64,000 bases of DNA, from NCBI RefSeq assembly GCF_000374465.1, contig NZ_KB894532.1, positions 62,001-126,000 of the forward strand, given 5' to 3'. This DNA comes from Ahrensia kielensis DSM 5890 (lineage in GTDB: Bacteria > Pseudomonadota > Alphaproteobacteria > Rhizobiales > Rhizobiaceae). Under the pieces are notes generated by a model that was not told the origin of the DNA, made no database searches, and worked only from the letters and a program-made list of their open reading frames with translations. Shown here in pieces: positions 23,649-33,505 of this stretch. Positions within the stretch are counted from its first letter, which is position 1; each line of letters starts with the position of its first letter. The position numbers were made by a program, and so were the translations under genes.

Positions 23649-23990
23649 TTAAATAAGACGTTTGCCGTTGGGCACTTTTTTGTCTGTAGCCGCTAACACA
23701 ATTGCGCCCTGCTCGTCTTCAAAACCCAAAGTGAGCACTTCTGACATGAGCGGACCGATCTGGCGCGGCGGAAAATTGACCACAGCCATAACTTGGCGGC
23801 CAATAAGTTCTTCTGGTTTGTAATGAACCGTAATTTGCGCAGATGATTTCTTCACACCAATTTCATCGCCAAAATCAATACGCATTTTGATTGCTGGTTT
23901 ACGCGCTTCAGGAAACGGTTCAGCTTCGATGATCGTCCCTGTGCGGATATCCACCTTCATATAGTCATCAAATGAAATTGGGTCGCTCAT
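23649..23990 (-). CDS. csaA: CsaA-type tRNA-binding protein
   Basis: 113 residues from MSDPISFDD. This is a stand-alone OB-fold tRNA-binding domain of the CsaA/Trbp111 family: 'DYMKVDIRTGTIIEAEPFPEARKPAIKMRIDFG', then 'SSAQITVHYKPEELIGRQVMAVVNFPPRQIGPLMSEVLTLGF'. CsaA proteins bind tRNA and have been reported as export-related chaperones. Start: the frame also opens at TTG 23999 and ATG 23996, but AAGG gives the best spacing to 23990. It begins a few bases after the stop of the YbjN-family gene and is surely co-transcribed with it. Confidence 0.88.
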   Translation of the reverse strand: MSDPISFDDYMKVDIRTGTIIEAEPFPEARKPAIKMRIDFGDEIGVKKSSAQITVHYKPEELIGRQVMAVVNFPPRQIGPLMSEVLTLGFEDEQGAIVLAATDKKVPNGKRLI

Positions 23991-24001
23991 CGTCATCAAC
24001 C

Positions 24002-24514
24002 TTATGCTTCGCCCTGCGTTTCAAACATAGCATGATTAAGTGCATCACGCGCAGAGGCACCTGACCAAACAACCGTCTGGAAAGCTTGGAAATAGCTCTC
24101 GCAGCTTTCAAGCGCACTTGTCAGCATAACTTCGATTTGGCCCTGAGTAGGTTCAGCACCGCCAGCCAGCAAAAGAGAATGGCGGAACATGATCGCGCCC
24201 TCTTTTTCCCAAAAGTCAAAGTGCCCCATCAATAATTGCTCATTGATCAATGAGAGTAATTTAAGTAGCTCCGTCATGCGGGCCTTGCTGACCGTGATAT
24301 CAAACGCGCAAGCAAAGTGCAGCGATTCATAATCAGGCATCCACGCATAGGAAACATGATAGTTGGCCCAATGACCCGCGACGGCAATAGCAATCTCATC
24401 ATCACCGGTGCGCTCGAAGTTCCACTCCCGTGCATAAGCGATGTGTTCAATCACATCCACGGGGTGGGCTATACGTTCAACTTCGAAATCCAAAAGGCTC
24501 ATTTGGTCCTGCAT
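24002..24514 (-). CDS. YbjN-domain protein
   Basis: 170 residues matching the YbjN family (PF10722): 'HPVDVIEHIAYAREWNFERTGDDEIAIAVAGHWANYHVSYAWMPDYESLHFACAF', followed by 'ALLKLLSLINEQLLMGHFDFW' (here ELLKLLSLINEQLLMGHFDFW) and 'AIMFRHSLLLAGG'. The fold is like a type III secretion chaperone; YbjN itself affects motility and stress responses in E. coli, with no known biochemical activity. It is a cytosolic protein. First gene of a pair with csaA. About 285 bases upstream, up to ubiK, hold no gene that I can support. Confidence 0.88.
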   Translation of the reverse strand: MQDQMSLLDFEVERIAHPVDVIEHIAYAREWNFERTGDDEIAIAVAGHWANYHVSYAWMPDYESLHFACAFDITVSKARMTELLKLLSLINEQLLMGHFDFWEKEGAIMFRHSLLLAGGAEPTQGQIEVMLTSALESCESYFQAFQTVVWSGASARDALNHAMFETQGEA

Positions 24515-24799
24515 CCATCAAGGTTCTATCGACCGATGAAGCATAAGCGGTTTTTAAATCACCGCCGTGAGGCTCATCGCGAATCAATCAATAGATTCAG
24601 CATATTGATAGGACTCACAGTTAAAACCCCATCGGAGTCGTCACAGGCAAATGAGCTGTGGATGGAACTGCTTTGCTGGGGCCTAAATGGCACCTAAGGG
24701 ATTCAACGCGCTGCGTTTTTTAAAAAGAATCCACAGGGCAAAAAAAATCAAAGAAAAGTGTGAACTGCCGCCCTCTGACTCAGCAGCAGGTTTAAGCGT

Positions 24800-25066
24800 T
24801 CACTTTTTGGACTCAAGCTTTGCGATCCGCTCTTCCAAATCAGTAATTTTTGCTTCCAGCGCATCGTTCACATCACGCGCCTTCACAGCCATTTCTTTGA
24901 CCGCATCGAACTCTTCGCGCTGAACAAGATCCATCGAAGCAAGAAAGCGATCAGCTTGCGCTTGAAACACAGTTTCCGCTTCACGCTTCATGCCTTGTGC
25001 GGCACCGGCAGCATCCGTCATCAATCGAGCGAAATCGTCAAAAATTTTATTCGGACCAGATGTCAT
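24800..25066 (-). CDS. ubiK: UbiK-family accessory factor (BMFP)
   Basis: 88 residues with the UbiK/YqiC (PF04380) layout: an amphipathic N-terminal helix 'NKIFDDFARLMTDAAGAAQGMKREAETVFQAQADRFLASMDLVQREEFDAVKEMAVKAR' and a C-terminal coiled coil 'LEAKITDLEERIAKLESKK'. It associates with membranes, trimerises through the coiled coil, and assists ubiquinone biosynthesis in the Ubi complex in E. coli. Divergent from lgt. Repeats near the stop (AAAAGTGAAC here and GTTCACACTTTT about 50 bases on) might make a terminator. Confidence 0.9.
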   Translation of the reverse strand: MTSGPNKIFDDFARLMTDAAGAAQGMKREAETVFQAQADRFLASMDLVQREEFDAVKEMAVKARDVNDALEAKITDLEERIAKLESKK

Positions 25067-25188
25067 AGCTTTGTTTCCTTTTTCTCTAAACTATCTATGG
25101 TCGCGGCAAAAAGTTTGCAAGACAAAGCATACCGCCATAATGACGCGTCATAGATGTTTTACTGAGCCACCTTCTTTGAACTTAAAAA

Positions 25189-26058
25189 ATGAGTGCCCTG
25201 ATGTTCCCTATCGTGCTGCCACAGCTCGCACTGACCTTTCCCAATCTTGATCCTATTCTTTTTCAAATCGGACCGATTGCAATTCGTTGGTACTCCTTAA
25301 GCTATATCGTCGGCATCGTTTTAGGCTGGCTCTATGCCAAGTCGATCGTGCGCAATAACCGTCTATGGGGCGGGCAATCCCCGATCACCGACATCGATAT
25401 GGACGACTTCATGCTTTGGGCAACCATTGGCACAGTGCTCGGCGGCCGCTTCGGCTATGTGTTTTTCTATGACTTTGCAGGCTTTATGGCGGACCCAGTG
25501 TCGATCTTTCAGATCTGGCAGGGCGGCATGTCGTTCCACGGCGGCTTCCTTGGTGTGACCATCGCCATGATATTGTTTGCCCGTGCACGCAAAATTCCGG
25601 TCTGGAGCTTGTTTGATGTTATCGCCACCGTTGTACCTATAGGCCTTGGCCTTGGCCGCGTAGCCAATTTCATCAATGGCGAATTGTGGGGCCGTGTATC
25701 GGATGCGCCTTGGGCAATGGCATTTCCAACCGGCGGACCGCAGCCCCGCCACCCGAGCCAGCTTTATGAAGCAGCGCTCGAAGGTGCGCTTCTCCTCGCC
25801 GTGCTGTTTATTGCTGTCTATGGCTTCAAAGCGCTGCACCGTCCGCGCCTCGCAACCGGTATCTTTGTTGGTGGCTACGGTATTGCACGCACAATCGTCG
25901 AGTTCTTCAGAGAACCCGATGCGCATTTGGGCTATCTGTTTGGCGATTGGTTCACAATGGGCATGCTGTTGTCATTGCCGATGGTTCTGATCGGTCTCGT
26001 ATTGATCTTATCGGCGCGAAAAGTCGAATATCTAGCCCCTGAAACTGACCATGCTTAA
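25189..26058 (+). CDS. lgt: Prolipoprotein diacylglyceryl transferase
   Basis: 289 residues, seven membrane helices. It transfers diacylglycerol from phosphatidylglycerol to the lipobox Cys of prolipoproteins, the first step of lipoprotein maturation. The signature '[14 protein letters not shown]' is at residues 156-169, 'HGGFLG' at 117-122, and Arg/Glu near '[20 protein letters not shown]' at the C-terminal side. The first ATG lacks a strong ribosome site, and an ATG four codons in (25201) is possible. It overlaps the next gene by eight bases, giving an operon lgt-MidA-pgeF. Its substrates include lipoproteins in this window (extensin-like, entericidin-like, 28083). Confidence 0.95.
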   Translation: MSALMFPIVLPQLALTFPNLDPILFQIGPIAIRWYSLSYIVGIVLGWLYAKSIVRNNRLWGGQSPITDIDMDDFMLWATIGTVLGGRFGYVFFYDFAGFMADPVSIFQIWQGGMSFHGGFLGVTIAMILFARARKIPVWSLFDVIATVVPIGLGLGRVANFINGELWGRVSDAPWAMAFPTGGPQPRHPSQLYEAALEGALLLAVLFIAVYGFKALHRPRLATGIFVGGYGIARTIVEFFREPDAHLGYLFGDWFTMGMLLSLPMVLIGLVLILSARKVEYLAPETDHA

Positions 26059-27160
26059 ACAAAAGCTTCTCAAGCGTATTCGCACATCAGGTCCGCTCAG
26101 CGTGGCGGACTATATGGCCGAATGTTTGTTTCACCCTGAGCACGGTTATTACACGCGCAGGCAACCATTTGGCGCGGATGGCGATTTCATCACCGCACCA
26201 GATATAAGCCAGATGTTTGGCGAGCTAACTGCATTGTGGCTCGTTGAAACATGGAGCGCGATGGGCAGGCCTGCCGATTTTTGCCTATGCGAAATTGGCC
26301 CTGGCCGCGCAACTTGGATGCGCGATATATTGCGCACAGCGCACAAAGCTGATCCTGAATTTGTTGCCGCTGCAAAAATCCATCTCATCGAAAAAAGCCC
26401 CCGATTGATCGACGTGCAAAAAACAGCGCTTTCAGAGCACGAGGGCCAAATCAAATGGGTTTCCACAATCGATGATTTACCAGCATTGCCAACGCTGCTC
26501 ATTGCCAATGAACTATTTGACGCACTGCCGACACGCCAATATGTAAAAACGACAAACAAGTGGGCCGAGCGCGTTGTGTCAGAGCAAGACGGCGAACTCA
26601 TATTCACCATCGGCACTGGCACCATTGACGCCGATACATTGCCGCTCAGTGCAGATGGCGCAGAAGAAAGCAGCATATTTGAATATGCCCCTGCCCGCGA
26701 AGCTTTAGCGCAAGAGATTGCCAGCCACATAGCAGAGCATAAGGGCGCAGCGCTCTTCATCGATTATGGACACGTAAAATCTGATCTGGGTGACACATTG
26801 CAGGCAGTGCGTGCGCACAAACAGGAAAATGTTTTCGCCAATCCAGGCGACGCTGATCTGACCAGCCATGTTGACTTTGAAACGCTCAACATTGCTGCCA
26901 AAACGGGCGGCAGCTCTATTTACCCCATCATAACGCAGGCCGAATTTCTGCTAGGCCTTGGCTTAATTGAACGGGCAGGATTACTCGGTACGGGAAAAGA
27001 CCAAGCAACCCAGCAAGCGATAAATGATGCGGTTAACCGCTTAGCAGGCAATGGTGCCAACCAGATGGGCGATCTGTTTAAAGCAATGTGCATCACCTCA
27101 ACGGGCCTTGTGCCACCTGCCCCTTTTGGCCAGCCCAACGCCACGAATGACACTCAATAA
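26051..27160 (+). CDS. MidA/NDUFAF7-family SAM-dependent methyltransferase
   Basis: 369 residues of COG1565. An N-terminal segment '[50 protein letters not shown]' (long signature of the family) precedes the Rossmann motif '[15 protein letters not shown]'; '[11 protein letters not shown]' and 'LFIDYGH' are further family blocks. The human homologue NDUFAF7 dimethylates an arginine of complex I; bacterial function is less clear. The start codon lies inside the end of lgt (8-base overlap), so translation is likely coupled. Confidence 0.92.
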   Translation: MLKQKLLKRIRTSGPLSVADYMAECLFHPEHGYYTRRQPFGADGDFITAPDISQMFGELTALWLVETWSAMGRPADFCLCEIGPGRATWMRDILRTAHKADPEFVAAAKIHLIEKSPRLIDVQKTALSEHEGQIKWVSTIDDLPALPTLLIANELFDALPTRQYVKTTNKWAERVVSEQDGELIFTIGTGTIDADTLPLSADGAEESSIFEYAPAREALAQEIASHIAEHKGAALFIDYGHVKSDLGDTLQAVRAHKQENVFANPGDADLTSHVDFETLNIAAKTGGSSIYPIITQAEFLLGLGLIERAGLLGTGKDQATQQAINDAVNRLAGNGANQMGDLFKAMCITSTGLVPPAPFGQPNATNDTQ

Positions 27161-27185
27161 TGCAGCCGCTTAGAAGGATATTTTG

Positions 27186-27962
27186 ATGACACTCCCATCT
27201 GTAAAATCAAACCCACTGGAAGCACTAAGCACAAGCGGCATCCGCCACGGCTTCTACACCCGTCAAGGCGGCCTGTCCTCGGGCATCTATGAAAGCTTGA
27301 ACACTGGACTTGGCTCAAAGGATGATCCTGAGCTTGTAATGCAAAACCGTGAGCGCATTGCCGCAGATTTGGGCGTAGCAGCCACCCATTTGGCCGGATG
27401 CTACCAAGTCCATTCAGCCGATGTGATAAGCGTTAACGCGCCAATGGGTGCTGAGCGACCTGAGGCAGATGGCATGGCAACCAATCAACGCGGCATCGCT
27501 TTGGGCGTATTGACCGCCGATTGCGGCCCGATCCTGTTTGCCGATGCGCGCGCGCAAGTCATCGGTGCGTGTCACGCTGGCTGGAAAGGCGCACTGACAG
27601 GCGTTGCGGAAAACACAATTGAAGCGATGATTGCGCTCGGTGCAAAGCGCGGCAATATCTGCGCCGTACTTGGCCCATGCATCGGCCAAAACAACTATGA
27701 AGTTGGCCCAGAGTTCAAAACGCGTTTTGCCGATCAGGCTGAAGCTTTCAACATCTATTTTTCCGCTTCAGCAAAGCCAGAACATTATATGTTCGACATG
27801 CAAACATTCATCCTCGACAGGCTAAAAGCGGCTGGCGTGAAGGCAAGCAAAACCGGCGAATGCACTTACGACGATGAGGAACGCTTTTTCTCTTACAGAC
27901 GAACGACGCACAGAAATGAACCTGATTATGGACGCCAGATGTCTGCAATTGCACTTATTTAG
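27186..27962 (+). CDS. pgeF: Peptidoglycan editing factor / laccase-domain protein
   Basis: 258 residues of the YfiH/PgeF family (PF02578). Metal or active-site residues are in 'YQVHSADV', 'TADCGPILFADARAQVIGACHAGWKG' and 'GPCIGQNNYEVGPEF'; a C-terminal 'CTYDDEERFFSYRR' is typical. In E. coli PgeF removes misincorporated serine from the peptidoglycan precursor; older annotation calls the family polyphenol oxidase. The TTG at 27183 is in frame, but the ATG at 27186 has better spacing from AAGGA. Last gene of the lgt operon. Confidence 0.93.
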   Translation: MTLPSVKSNPLEALSTSGIRHGFYTRQGGLSSGIYESLNTGLGSKDDPELVMQNRERIAADLGVAATHLAGCYQVHSADVISVNAPMGAERPEADGMATNQRGIALGVLTADCGPILFADARAQVIGACHAGWKGALTGVAENTIEAMIALGAKRGNICAVLGPCIGQNNYEVGPEFKTRFADQAEAFNIYFSASAKPEHYMFDMQTFILDRLKAAGVKASKTGECTYDDEERFFSYRRTTHRNEPDYGRQMSAIALI

Positions 27963-28082
27963 AGAAATAAATGTTCACTTCACCAATGAGAAAAATAACT
28001 CGGCCTTGATTTGAACGCCCCATAAGGTAAACCTAAGGCACCAGAACCTGCGCGGCTATGGGCATATCGGTATGGGGTCAAG

Positions 28083-28634
28083 ATGACACACGCACAGACA
28101 ATGATTGGGTTACGCGCCTTTACAGCTTTATTAGTTGCAATATCGCTGGCCGCTTGTACTTCAACAGATTCCAGCCTTGGTGTGGAAACAACCCCGCAAG
28201 TAACGACGCCAAGCGTTGTCGTACCAACCGCAAATACGGGCGTGGAACTGGCAAGCAATCAACCAAATGCGACTTTAGGAAATGTGTATTTTGCGCCGAT
28301 TGTAGGCGCACCTGTTTCCAAGATAACGACATTCTCAAAACGTCTTTCAAGCGCAGCACCGCTCAATTCGATTAAACTACAGGGGTCGAACTCCAACACG
28401 GTTGATCATGAGATTCGCGGTTACTTTTCTGCCTTTTCTGAAAGCGGCCAGACGACCATCATCCATGTTTGGGATGTATTCACACCGCAAGGCCAGCGCG
28501 TGCACCGTATTCAAGGCCAAGAAAAGGTCGCGGGCACCGGCACAGAGCCTTGGTCTGTTGTTCCAGAAGCCACTATGCAACAAATTGCAGACAGTGTTTT
28601 GAAACAATATACGAGCTGGCGCTCAACATCTTGA
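28083..28634 (+). CDS. Lipoprotein of unknown function
   Basis: 183 residues; an N-terminal hydrophobic segment 'GLRAFTALLVAISLAAC' ends in a lipobox (LAAC) around residue 25, so the mature protein is acylated. A Thr/Ser/Val-rich linker follows, then a beta-rich domain: 'LGNVYFAPIVGAPVSKITTFSKRLSSAAPL' and 'VDHEIRGYFSAFSESGQTTIIHVWDVFTPQGQRVHRIQGQEKV', ending 'VVPEATMQQIADSVLKQYTSWR'. I do not recognise a named family; its position between pgeF and prs may be conserved in related genomes. No strong ribosome site is seen before the ATG. Confidence 0.8.
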   Translation: MTHAQTMIGLRAFTALLVAISLAACTSTDSSLGVETTPQVTTPSVVVPTANTGVELASNQPNATLGNVYFAPIVGAPVSKITTFSKRLSSAAPLNSIKLQGSNSNTVDHEIRGYFSAFSESGQTTIIHVWDVFTPQGQRVHRIQGQEKVAGTGTEPWSVVPEATMQQIADSVLKQYTSWRSTS

Positions 28635-28775
28635 TGCGCCAAGGACACGAATTTAAATGAATCACAATTATTTTGATGATTCAGAAGTGTTTTGCCGGCT
28701 TTGGGTTGCATCTTTTTGTGCGACCGCTAAAAGGCCTTAAACTGCACTCAAAAGCGCTTAGCGAGGCGATCAGGC

Positions 28776-29714
28776 ATGAAATTATTTGCTGGAAATTCCA
28801 ACCGGCAGCTTGCCGAATCTGTAGCAAAATATTTGGGCGTAAGCGTCGGGCGTGCAAATGTACGCCGTTTCGCAGATGACGAAATTTTTGTAGAGATTCA
28901 GGAAAATGTCCGAGGCGAGGACATCTTCATCATTCAGTCCACATCACGTCCAGCAAATGACCATCTTATGGAATTGCTGATCTTGATTGATGCGTTCCGC
29001 CGTTCATCAGCGCGCCGCATAACAGCCGTGCTTCCTTATTTTGGCTATGCGCGCCAAGACCGCCGCGCCCAAGGCCGCACACCAATTTCAGCGAAACTGG
29101 TTGCCAACCTTATTACTGAGGCCGGTGCCGACCGTGTACTAACGCTTGATCTACATGCCGGACAGATTCAAGGCTTCTTTGATATCCCAACGGACAACCT
29201 TTATGCCGTGCCTGTTATGGCCCGCGACATCAAAGCCAAATATAAAAACCTAAACGATGTTATGATCGTTTCACCCGATGTGGGCGGCGTTGTACGCGCA
29301 CGCTCACTGGCAAAACGCCTCGATGATACGCTTCTGGCAATTGTTGATAAGCGCCGCGATCGCCCAGGCGAATCTGAGGTCATGAACGTCATCGGTGATG
29401 TATCTGGCAAAGATTGCTTTCTCATCGACGATATTATCGATTCAGGCGGCACTTTGTGTAACGCGGCTGAAGCTTTGCTAAAAGATGGTGCTAAAAGCGT
29501 GACTGCTTATATCACGCACGGTGTTCTTTCCGGTGCTGCTGTTGAGCGCATTACAAATTCAAAGCTCAAGGAATTGGTTATCACTGATTCCATTCAGCCA
29601 TCCCCTGAAGTTGCTGCCGCAGATAAAATCAGAGTGATATCCATCACAGATTTGATCGGTGAAGCTATTGCCCGCACAGCGCATGAACAATCAGTTTCGA
29701 GCCTGTTCGACTAA
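28776..29714 (+). CDS. prs: Ribose-phosphate pyrophosphokinase
   Basis: 312 residues. It makes PRPP from ribose 5-phosphate and ATP, feeding nucleotide, His and Trp synthesis. Family blocks: '[22 protein letters not shown]' at the N terminus, '[23 protein letters not shown]', the signature '[19 protein letters not shown]', and the PRPP loop '[18 protein letters not shown]'. The length is that of class I enzymes. Followed by rplY and pth in the order usual for alphaproteobacteria; a gap of about 180 bases with several short hairpins separates it from rplY. Confidence 0.97.
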   Translation: MKLFAGNSNRQLAESVAKYLGVSVGRANVRRFADDEIFVEIQENVRGEDIFIIQSTSRPANDHLMELLILIDAFRRSSARRITAVLPYFGYARQDRRAQGRTPISAKLVANLITEAGADRVLTLDLHAGQIQGFFDIPTDNLYAVPVMARDIKAKYKNLNDVMIVSPDVGGVVRARSLAKRLDDTLLAIVDKRRDRPGESEVMNVIGDVSGKDCFLIDDIIDSGGTLCNAAEALLKDGAKSVTAYITHGVLSGAAVERITNSKLKELVITDSIQPSPEVAAADKIRVISITDLIGEAIARTAHEQSVSSLFD

Positions 29715-29897
29715 AAGCAGTACATATTAGACCGTTTAAAGTGTTGAGACGCCAGCAAAGTCTTGCAAACGCAAGCTTTGTCGGTTATGAGCGCGCATCC
29801 GCGCAGACACCCTTGGAGGCAGCGCGGTGGATATCCTTGTGATATCGGTTAAGGCGAAGGTTTTAACCACTCCATATTGTCCTCGAAAGGAAACGCT

Positions 29898-30548
29898 ATG
29901 AGCGACGCAGTCGTACTCAAAGCCGAGGCGCGCGACCGGGTTGGTAAGGGGTCCTCCCGGGCTATTCGCCGTCAAGGTAAAATTCCAGCCGTAATTTACG
30001 GTGATAACAAAGACCCAATTTCTATTGTTCTTCCTGCCAAGGAAGTAACATTGATGCTTCATCAGGGCGGCTTTTTGACAAAGCTTCTTGATATTGAAGT
30101 TGACGGCAAAAAACACAAAGTGTTGCCGAAAGACTATCAGCTTGATCCTGTAAAAGACTTCATGATGCATGTTGATTTTCTACGCATCTCAAGCAAAACA
30201 ATCGTGACTGTGAACATTCCAGTACACATCGAAGGCGAAGACAAGTGCCCTGGCCTTACAGCTGGCGGCGTTTTGAACATTGTTCGTCACGAAGTGGAAG
30301 TGAACTGCCCGGCTTCATCAATTCCGGAATTCTTCACAATCGACATCAGCAAATCTGTTATTGGCGACACGCTCAACATCTCTGATGTTGCTCTGCCTGA
30401 AGGGGCAACGCCAACGATTACGGACCGTGATTTCACGATCGTAACAATTCAGGCACCTGGTGGCGGCGCAGCTGAAGAAGAAACAGATGCACCTGAAGCA
30501 AGTGAAGTTCCTGCAACGGCTCAATCTGAAGAAGGTGGCGAGGCGTAA
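29898..30548 (+). CDS. rplY: Ribosomal protein L25/Ctc, long form
   Basis: About 216 residues from [13 protein letters not shown], preceded by GAAAGGA; the frame also opens at TTG 29877, rejected. The N-terminal L25 domain ('[25 protein letters not shown]') binds 5S rRNA; the C-terminal TL5/Ctc domain ('[43 protein letters not shown]') follows, ending in an acidic tail. Such long L25 proteins are usual outside the enterics. Part of the 50S subunit and linked to stress in Bacillus Ctc. Adjacent to pth, 50 bases away, as commonly found. Confidence 0.96.
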   Translation: MSDAVVLKAEARDRVGKGSSRAIRRQGKIPAVIYGDNKDPISIVLPAKEVTLMLHQGGFLTKLLDIEVDGKKHKVLPKDYQLDPVKDFMMHVDFLRISSKTIVTVNIPVHIEGEDKCPGLTAGGVLNIVRHEVEVNCPASSIPEFFTIDISKSVIGDTLNISDVALPEGATPTITDRDFTIVTIQAPGGGAAEEETDAPEASEVPATAQSEEGGEA

Positions 30549-30598
30549 TCCTCTCCCCTTATAGGCGACTGGCCACCTGAATTACAGGAGTGTGACTG

Positions 30599-31318
30599 AT
30601 GCAAATTATTGCAGGTTTGGGAAATCCCGGCAGTCAACACGCAGGCCAGCGTCACAATATCGGCTTTATGGCGGTGGACGAAATTGTCCGCCGCCATTCT
30701 TCTTTTTCGCCTTGGCAGAAAAAGTTCTCAGCCGAAATTTCCGAAGGCCGTATCGGCTCGGAAAAAATTCTCCTCATCAAACCGCAAACCTTTATGAATA
30801 AGTCCGGTCAAGCCATCGGCGAAGCCATGCGCTTCTACAAGCTGACAGAGCAGGACATTACGGTTTTCTACGATGAGCTAGATCTTGCCGCTGCCAAAGT
30901 GCGTATCAAACGCGGCGGCGGTGCTGGTGGGCACAATGGCATTCGATCTATGGATCAGCATTGCGGCCAAAACTATCAGCGTGTACGCCTTGGTATCGAT
31001 CATCCAGGCCATAAGGACCGCGTGACCGGCCATGTACTTGGCGACTTTTCGAAAGCTGACCAGATATGGCTAGAGCCCCTGCTTGCAGCTATTGCGGATA
31101 ATGTTGAGCTATTGGTCAAAGGCGACAATTCTGGCTTCATGAACAAGATCGCTCTGGCTGTTGGTGATGTTGCGCCAAACCAGCCCAAAAAAAAGACTGA
31201 AAAGCCCGTACCAAAGCCGCAGAGCCACATTCGCCAAGCGCGCAGCAGTGCACAAAAGCCCGATGCACCAACAACCGGCCCAATGGCCGACATGCTCAAA
31301 AAACTTCTCGGAAAATAA
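30599..31318 (+). CDS. pth: Peptidyl-tRNA hydrolase with C-terminal extension
   Basis: 239 residues. Pth releases tRNA from peptidyl-tRNA that drops off ribosomes. The N-terminal block '[25 protein letters not shown]' carries the catalytic His and Asn; '[22 protein letters not shown]' and '[22 protein letters not shown]' are the other two signatures. The core ends near residue 190 and is followed by a basic, Pro/Lys-rich tail of about 45 residues ([22 protein letters not shown]), typical of rhizobial Pth. AGGAG is well spaced before the ATG. Forms an operon with rplY. Confidence 0.97.
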   Translation: MQIIAGLGNPGSQHAGQRHNIGFMAVDEIVRRHSSFSPWQKKFSAEISEGRIGSEKILLIKPQTFMNKSGQAIGEAMRFYKLTEQDITVFYDELDLAAAKVRIKRGGGAGGHNGIRSMDQHCGQNYQRVRLGIDHPGHKDRVTGHVLGDFSKADQIWLEPLLAAIADNVELLVKGDNSGFMNKIALAVGDVAPNQPKKKTEKPVPKPQSHIRQARSSAQKPDAPTTGPMADMLKKLLGK

Positions 31319-31340
31319 TCTGAGGCATATCAAAGTACAA

Positions 31341-31368
31341 ACAAAAACCGGACGCATGATGCGCCCGG
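31341..31368 (-). terminator. Terminator after OmpA-domain gene
   Basis: On the minus strand CCGGGCGCAT and ATGCGTCCGG (arms 31359-31368 and 31348-31357) pair with one mismatch, followed by TTTTTGT. Confidence 0.75.
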
Positions 31369-31395
31369 CTAAGTTTGTAAGTGGTTTTTCTGCGC

Positions 31396-33264
31396 TTATT
31401 TAGAAGCACCGAGCAACGGCGTGATGTTGCGAATTGCAACGCGGCGGTTGCGTGGCTCATCCCGTTGCGTGTTGATCTTCAGATGCGCTTCGCCATAGCC
31501 TTCAACAACAAAGTTTTCCGGTGGCAATCCATAGTTCATAGTCAAAATACGCGCGACCGTTTCTGCTCTGCGGTCAGACAATGCAAGGTTATAGACTTCG
31601 CCGCCAACGGCGTCTGTGTGCCCCTCAATCAAGAATACAGCCGATGGATTTTTATTGATGACATCTGCAATCGCAAGGGCCGCTTTTTCAAGCAAGATCA
31701 CTTGGCTCTGGCGCACTGTGGCACTGCCTGTATCAAACTGGATATTATCCAGATCAACACTACGCATGGTATCACGCAAACGCTCCGATGATCGCACTTC
31801 ACGCAATGTATAGGCTTGGCGTACTTTCTCTACAGGCGGCGCAAAGAATGTTTCGCGTAAACGCGCCTGATTTGCATTGCGCGCATCGACGACATAGAGG
31901 CCGCGGTCAATCGTCAGATTTATCGGCGGAAGTTCGCGGTCATAGTCAACATAGTCGACACGGCCACGATCAAGGCTATCAATCAGAACAACAACACTGC
32001 CATCGCGGCGAACGCGCTCACGGCGCAAAATATCACCGTTTGGTGCGCGTGTTGTAATGATTTGAACGCCATTAGGACGTGTCATTGTTTCACGGCTCAA
32101 ACCATTGTCGAGATCTTCGTAATAAACATCAACATCATCACGGCGCAGCAATGCGTTTTCATCCTTGCGCACGAAATATTCGCCGTTACGCTCAATGATC
32201 ACACGGTCGCCTTGGTCTTCCACCAGCTTTCCGCCAAGCATTGGCACAAGAACGCCAACCGCAACGCCTACCGCAGCAGCGCCGAGCAACTCGTTACGGC
32301 GCTTACGGGCATCATCGCGGCGCTCTTTTTCAGCTTTATCAAGCGCTGCTCTTTCCTGCTCTGATACTTTTTCAGGTAGAACAGTTACCGGCGCGCCTTT
32401 TGTCTCTTCGATAATCACTTCAACTGGCTTTACGACAACTTCAGGCTCTTTGACCTCTATACTAATTTCTGCTTCATCCACGACTTCAACATCGGCAGGT
32501 TTCTTATCCGCAGGTTTTTCTTCAGCTGAAGCTTTAGCAGCTGGCTCAACTTGTGTTGGCTGCTCTGCCGCTTGATTATCTGCGGCAGGCTTTTCTGTAT
32601 TTTCAGCGGCTGGTTTTTCTTCTGTCGCCTTTGCTTTTGGCGCAGGTTCTTTCATCGCTGGCTCTGCAGGAGCAGCTTCTTTTGCAGCAGGTGCTTCTGT
32701 TGCAGGCTCTGGAGCCGCCTCTTTGGCAGGCGCTTCAACCTTTGGTTCTGCTACCGGTTCCTCAACTACTGGTGCTTCGGCTTTTGGTTCAGCTTCGGCT
32801 TTTGGTTCCGGTGCTTGAACTTCAGCATCTGGCGCAGGCTCTTGAACAGGCGCTTCAGCCTTTGGTTCTGGCGCTGATTCGGGTACTGGTTCTGGTGCAA
32901 CTTCTGGCTCAGCAACAGGCTCTTCTACAGGAGCAGGTTCTGCAGGAGCCTCTGGCTCTGGTACAGGTGTCTGTGCAGCTTTAGCGGCTTCAAAATCTGC
33001 TTGTGCTTGGTTTACACGCGCCTGAGCAGCGTCAACAGCCTGCTCGGCAGCCTCAACGCCCTCGCCTGATGCGTTGGCCGCTGCAAGTGCCGCGCTTGCT
33101 TCACTGAGCGCTGCCAGTGCATCATTTAAAACTTGAGCAGCTTCTGCCCCTTGAGCAACTTTAAAACTCATCTCAGAGCCGGAAGGTACGCTCATCGACG
33201 CCATAGCAGGCTGAAATGCAATCATAAGGGCCGTAGTGGCCATCAACGTTTTTCGTAAAATCAT
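31396..33264 (-). CDS. OmpA-domain envelope protein with long Pro/Glu/Ala-rich linker
   Basis: 622 residues. Signal peptide (about 1-23), an Ala-rich coiled-coil stretch to about 92 ('LAALSEASAALAAANASGEGVEAAEQAVDAAQ', given in part), then roughly 200 residues of Pro/Glu/Ala repeats ('EAPVVEEPVAEPKVEAPAKE' style), a short Gly/Val-rich segment 'NELLGAAAVGVAVGVLVPMLGG', and a C-terminal domain ending in an OmpA-like peptidoglycan-binding module: 'NIQFDTGSATV', 'FLIEGHTDAVGGEVYNLALSDRRAETVARIL', 'GYGEAHL'. No beta-barrel is present, so it probably bridges the periplasm, holding peptidoglycan through 'GHTD..G...N..LS..RA'. The repeats may differ in length among strains. Confidence 0.9.
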   Translation of the reverse strand: MILRKTLMATTALMIAFQPAMASMSVPSGSEMSFKVAQGAEAAQVLNDALAALSEASAALAAANASGEGVEAAEQAVDAAQARVNQAQADFEAAKAAQTPVPEPEAPAEPAPVEEPVAEPEVAPEPVPESAPEPKAEAPVQEPAPDAEVQAPEPKAEAEPKAEAPVVEEPVAEPKVEAPAKEAAPEPATEAPAAKEAAPAEPAMKEPAPKAKATEEKPAAENTEKPAADNQAAEQPTQVEPAAKASAEEKPADKKPADVEVVDEAEISIEVKEPEVVVKPVEVIIEETKGAPVTVLPEKVSEQERAALDKAEKERRDDARKRRNELLGAAAVGVAVGVLVPMLGGKLVEDQGDRVIIERNGEYFVRKDENALLRRDDVDVYYEDLDNGLSRETMTRPNGVQIITTRAPNGDILRRERVRRDGSVVVLIDSLDRGRVDYVDYDRELPPINLTIDRGLYVVDARNANQARLRETFFAPPVEKVRQAYTLREVRSSERLRDTMRSVDLDNIQFDTGSATVRQSQVILLEKAALAIADVINKNPSAVFLIEGHTDAVGGEVYNLALSDRRAETVARILTMNYGLPPENFVVEGYGEAHLKINTQRDEPRNRRVAIRNITPLLGASK

Positions 33265-33505
33265 AATTCACACTTTCTATTAAGCCTAAAATCTCAAATA
33301 TCTGATTTCATAGGCAGTGAGCGTGATCGGTCACGCGAGTCCCTTCGCGATTAAAACGTGTGGCAGTCAATTGAGTTCCCATTTGGGCAGATTAGAAAAT
33401 GTTTATCCGCATTAAGCCGCACCCTTTAAGTGCATAAATCCTTGACGCGGCGGGGGTGTATCATGCAAAGCCTGCACAACTAATCTTATTAAAGGATGTC
33501 CGATC

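Noticed and set aside
25363-25926. Minus-strand 187-codon frame within lgt
   Set aside because: Shadow of lgt, which has full family signatures.
32062-32984. Plus-strand frames rich in Leu/Phe/Trp opposite the OmpA-domain gene
   Set aside because: They arise from the complement of Pro/Glu/Ala codons.
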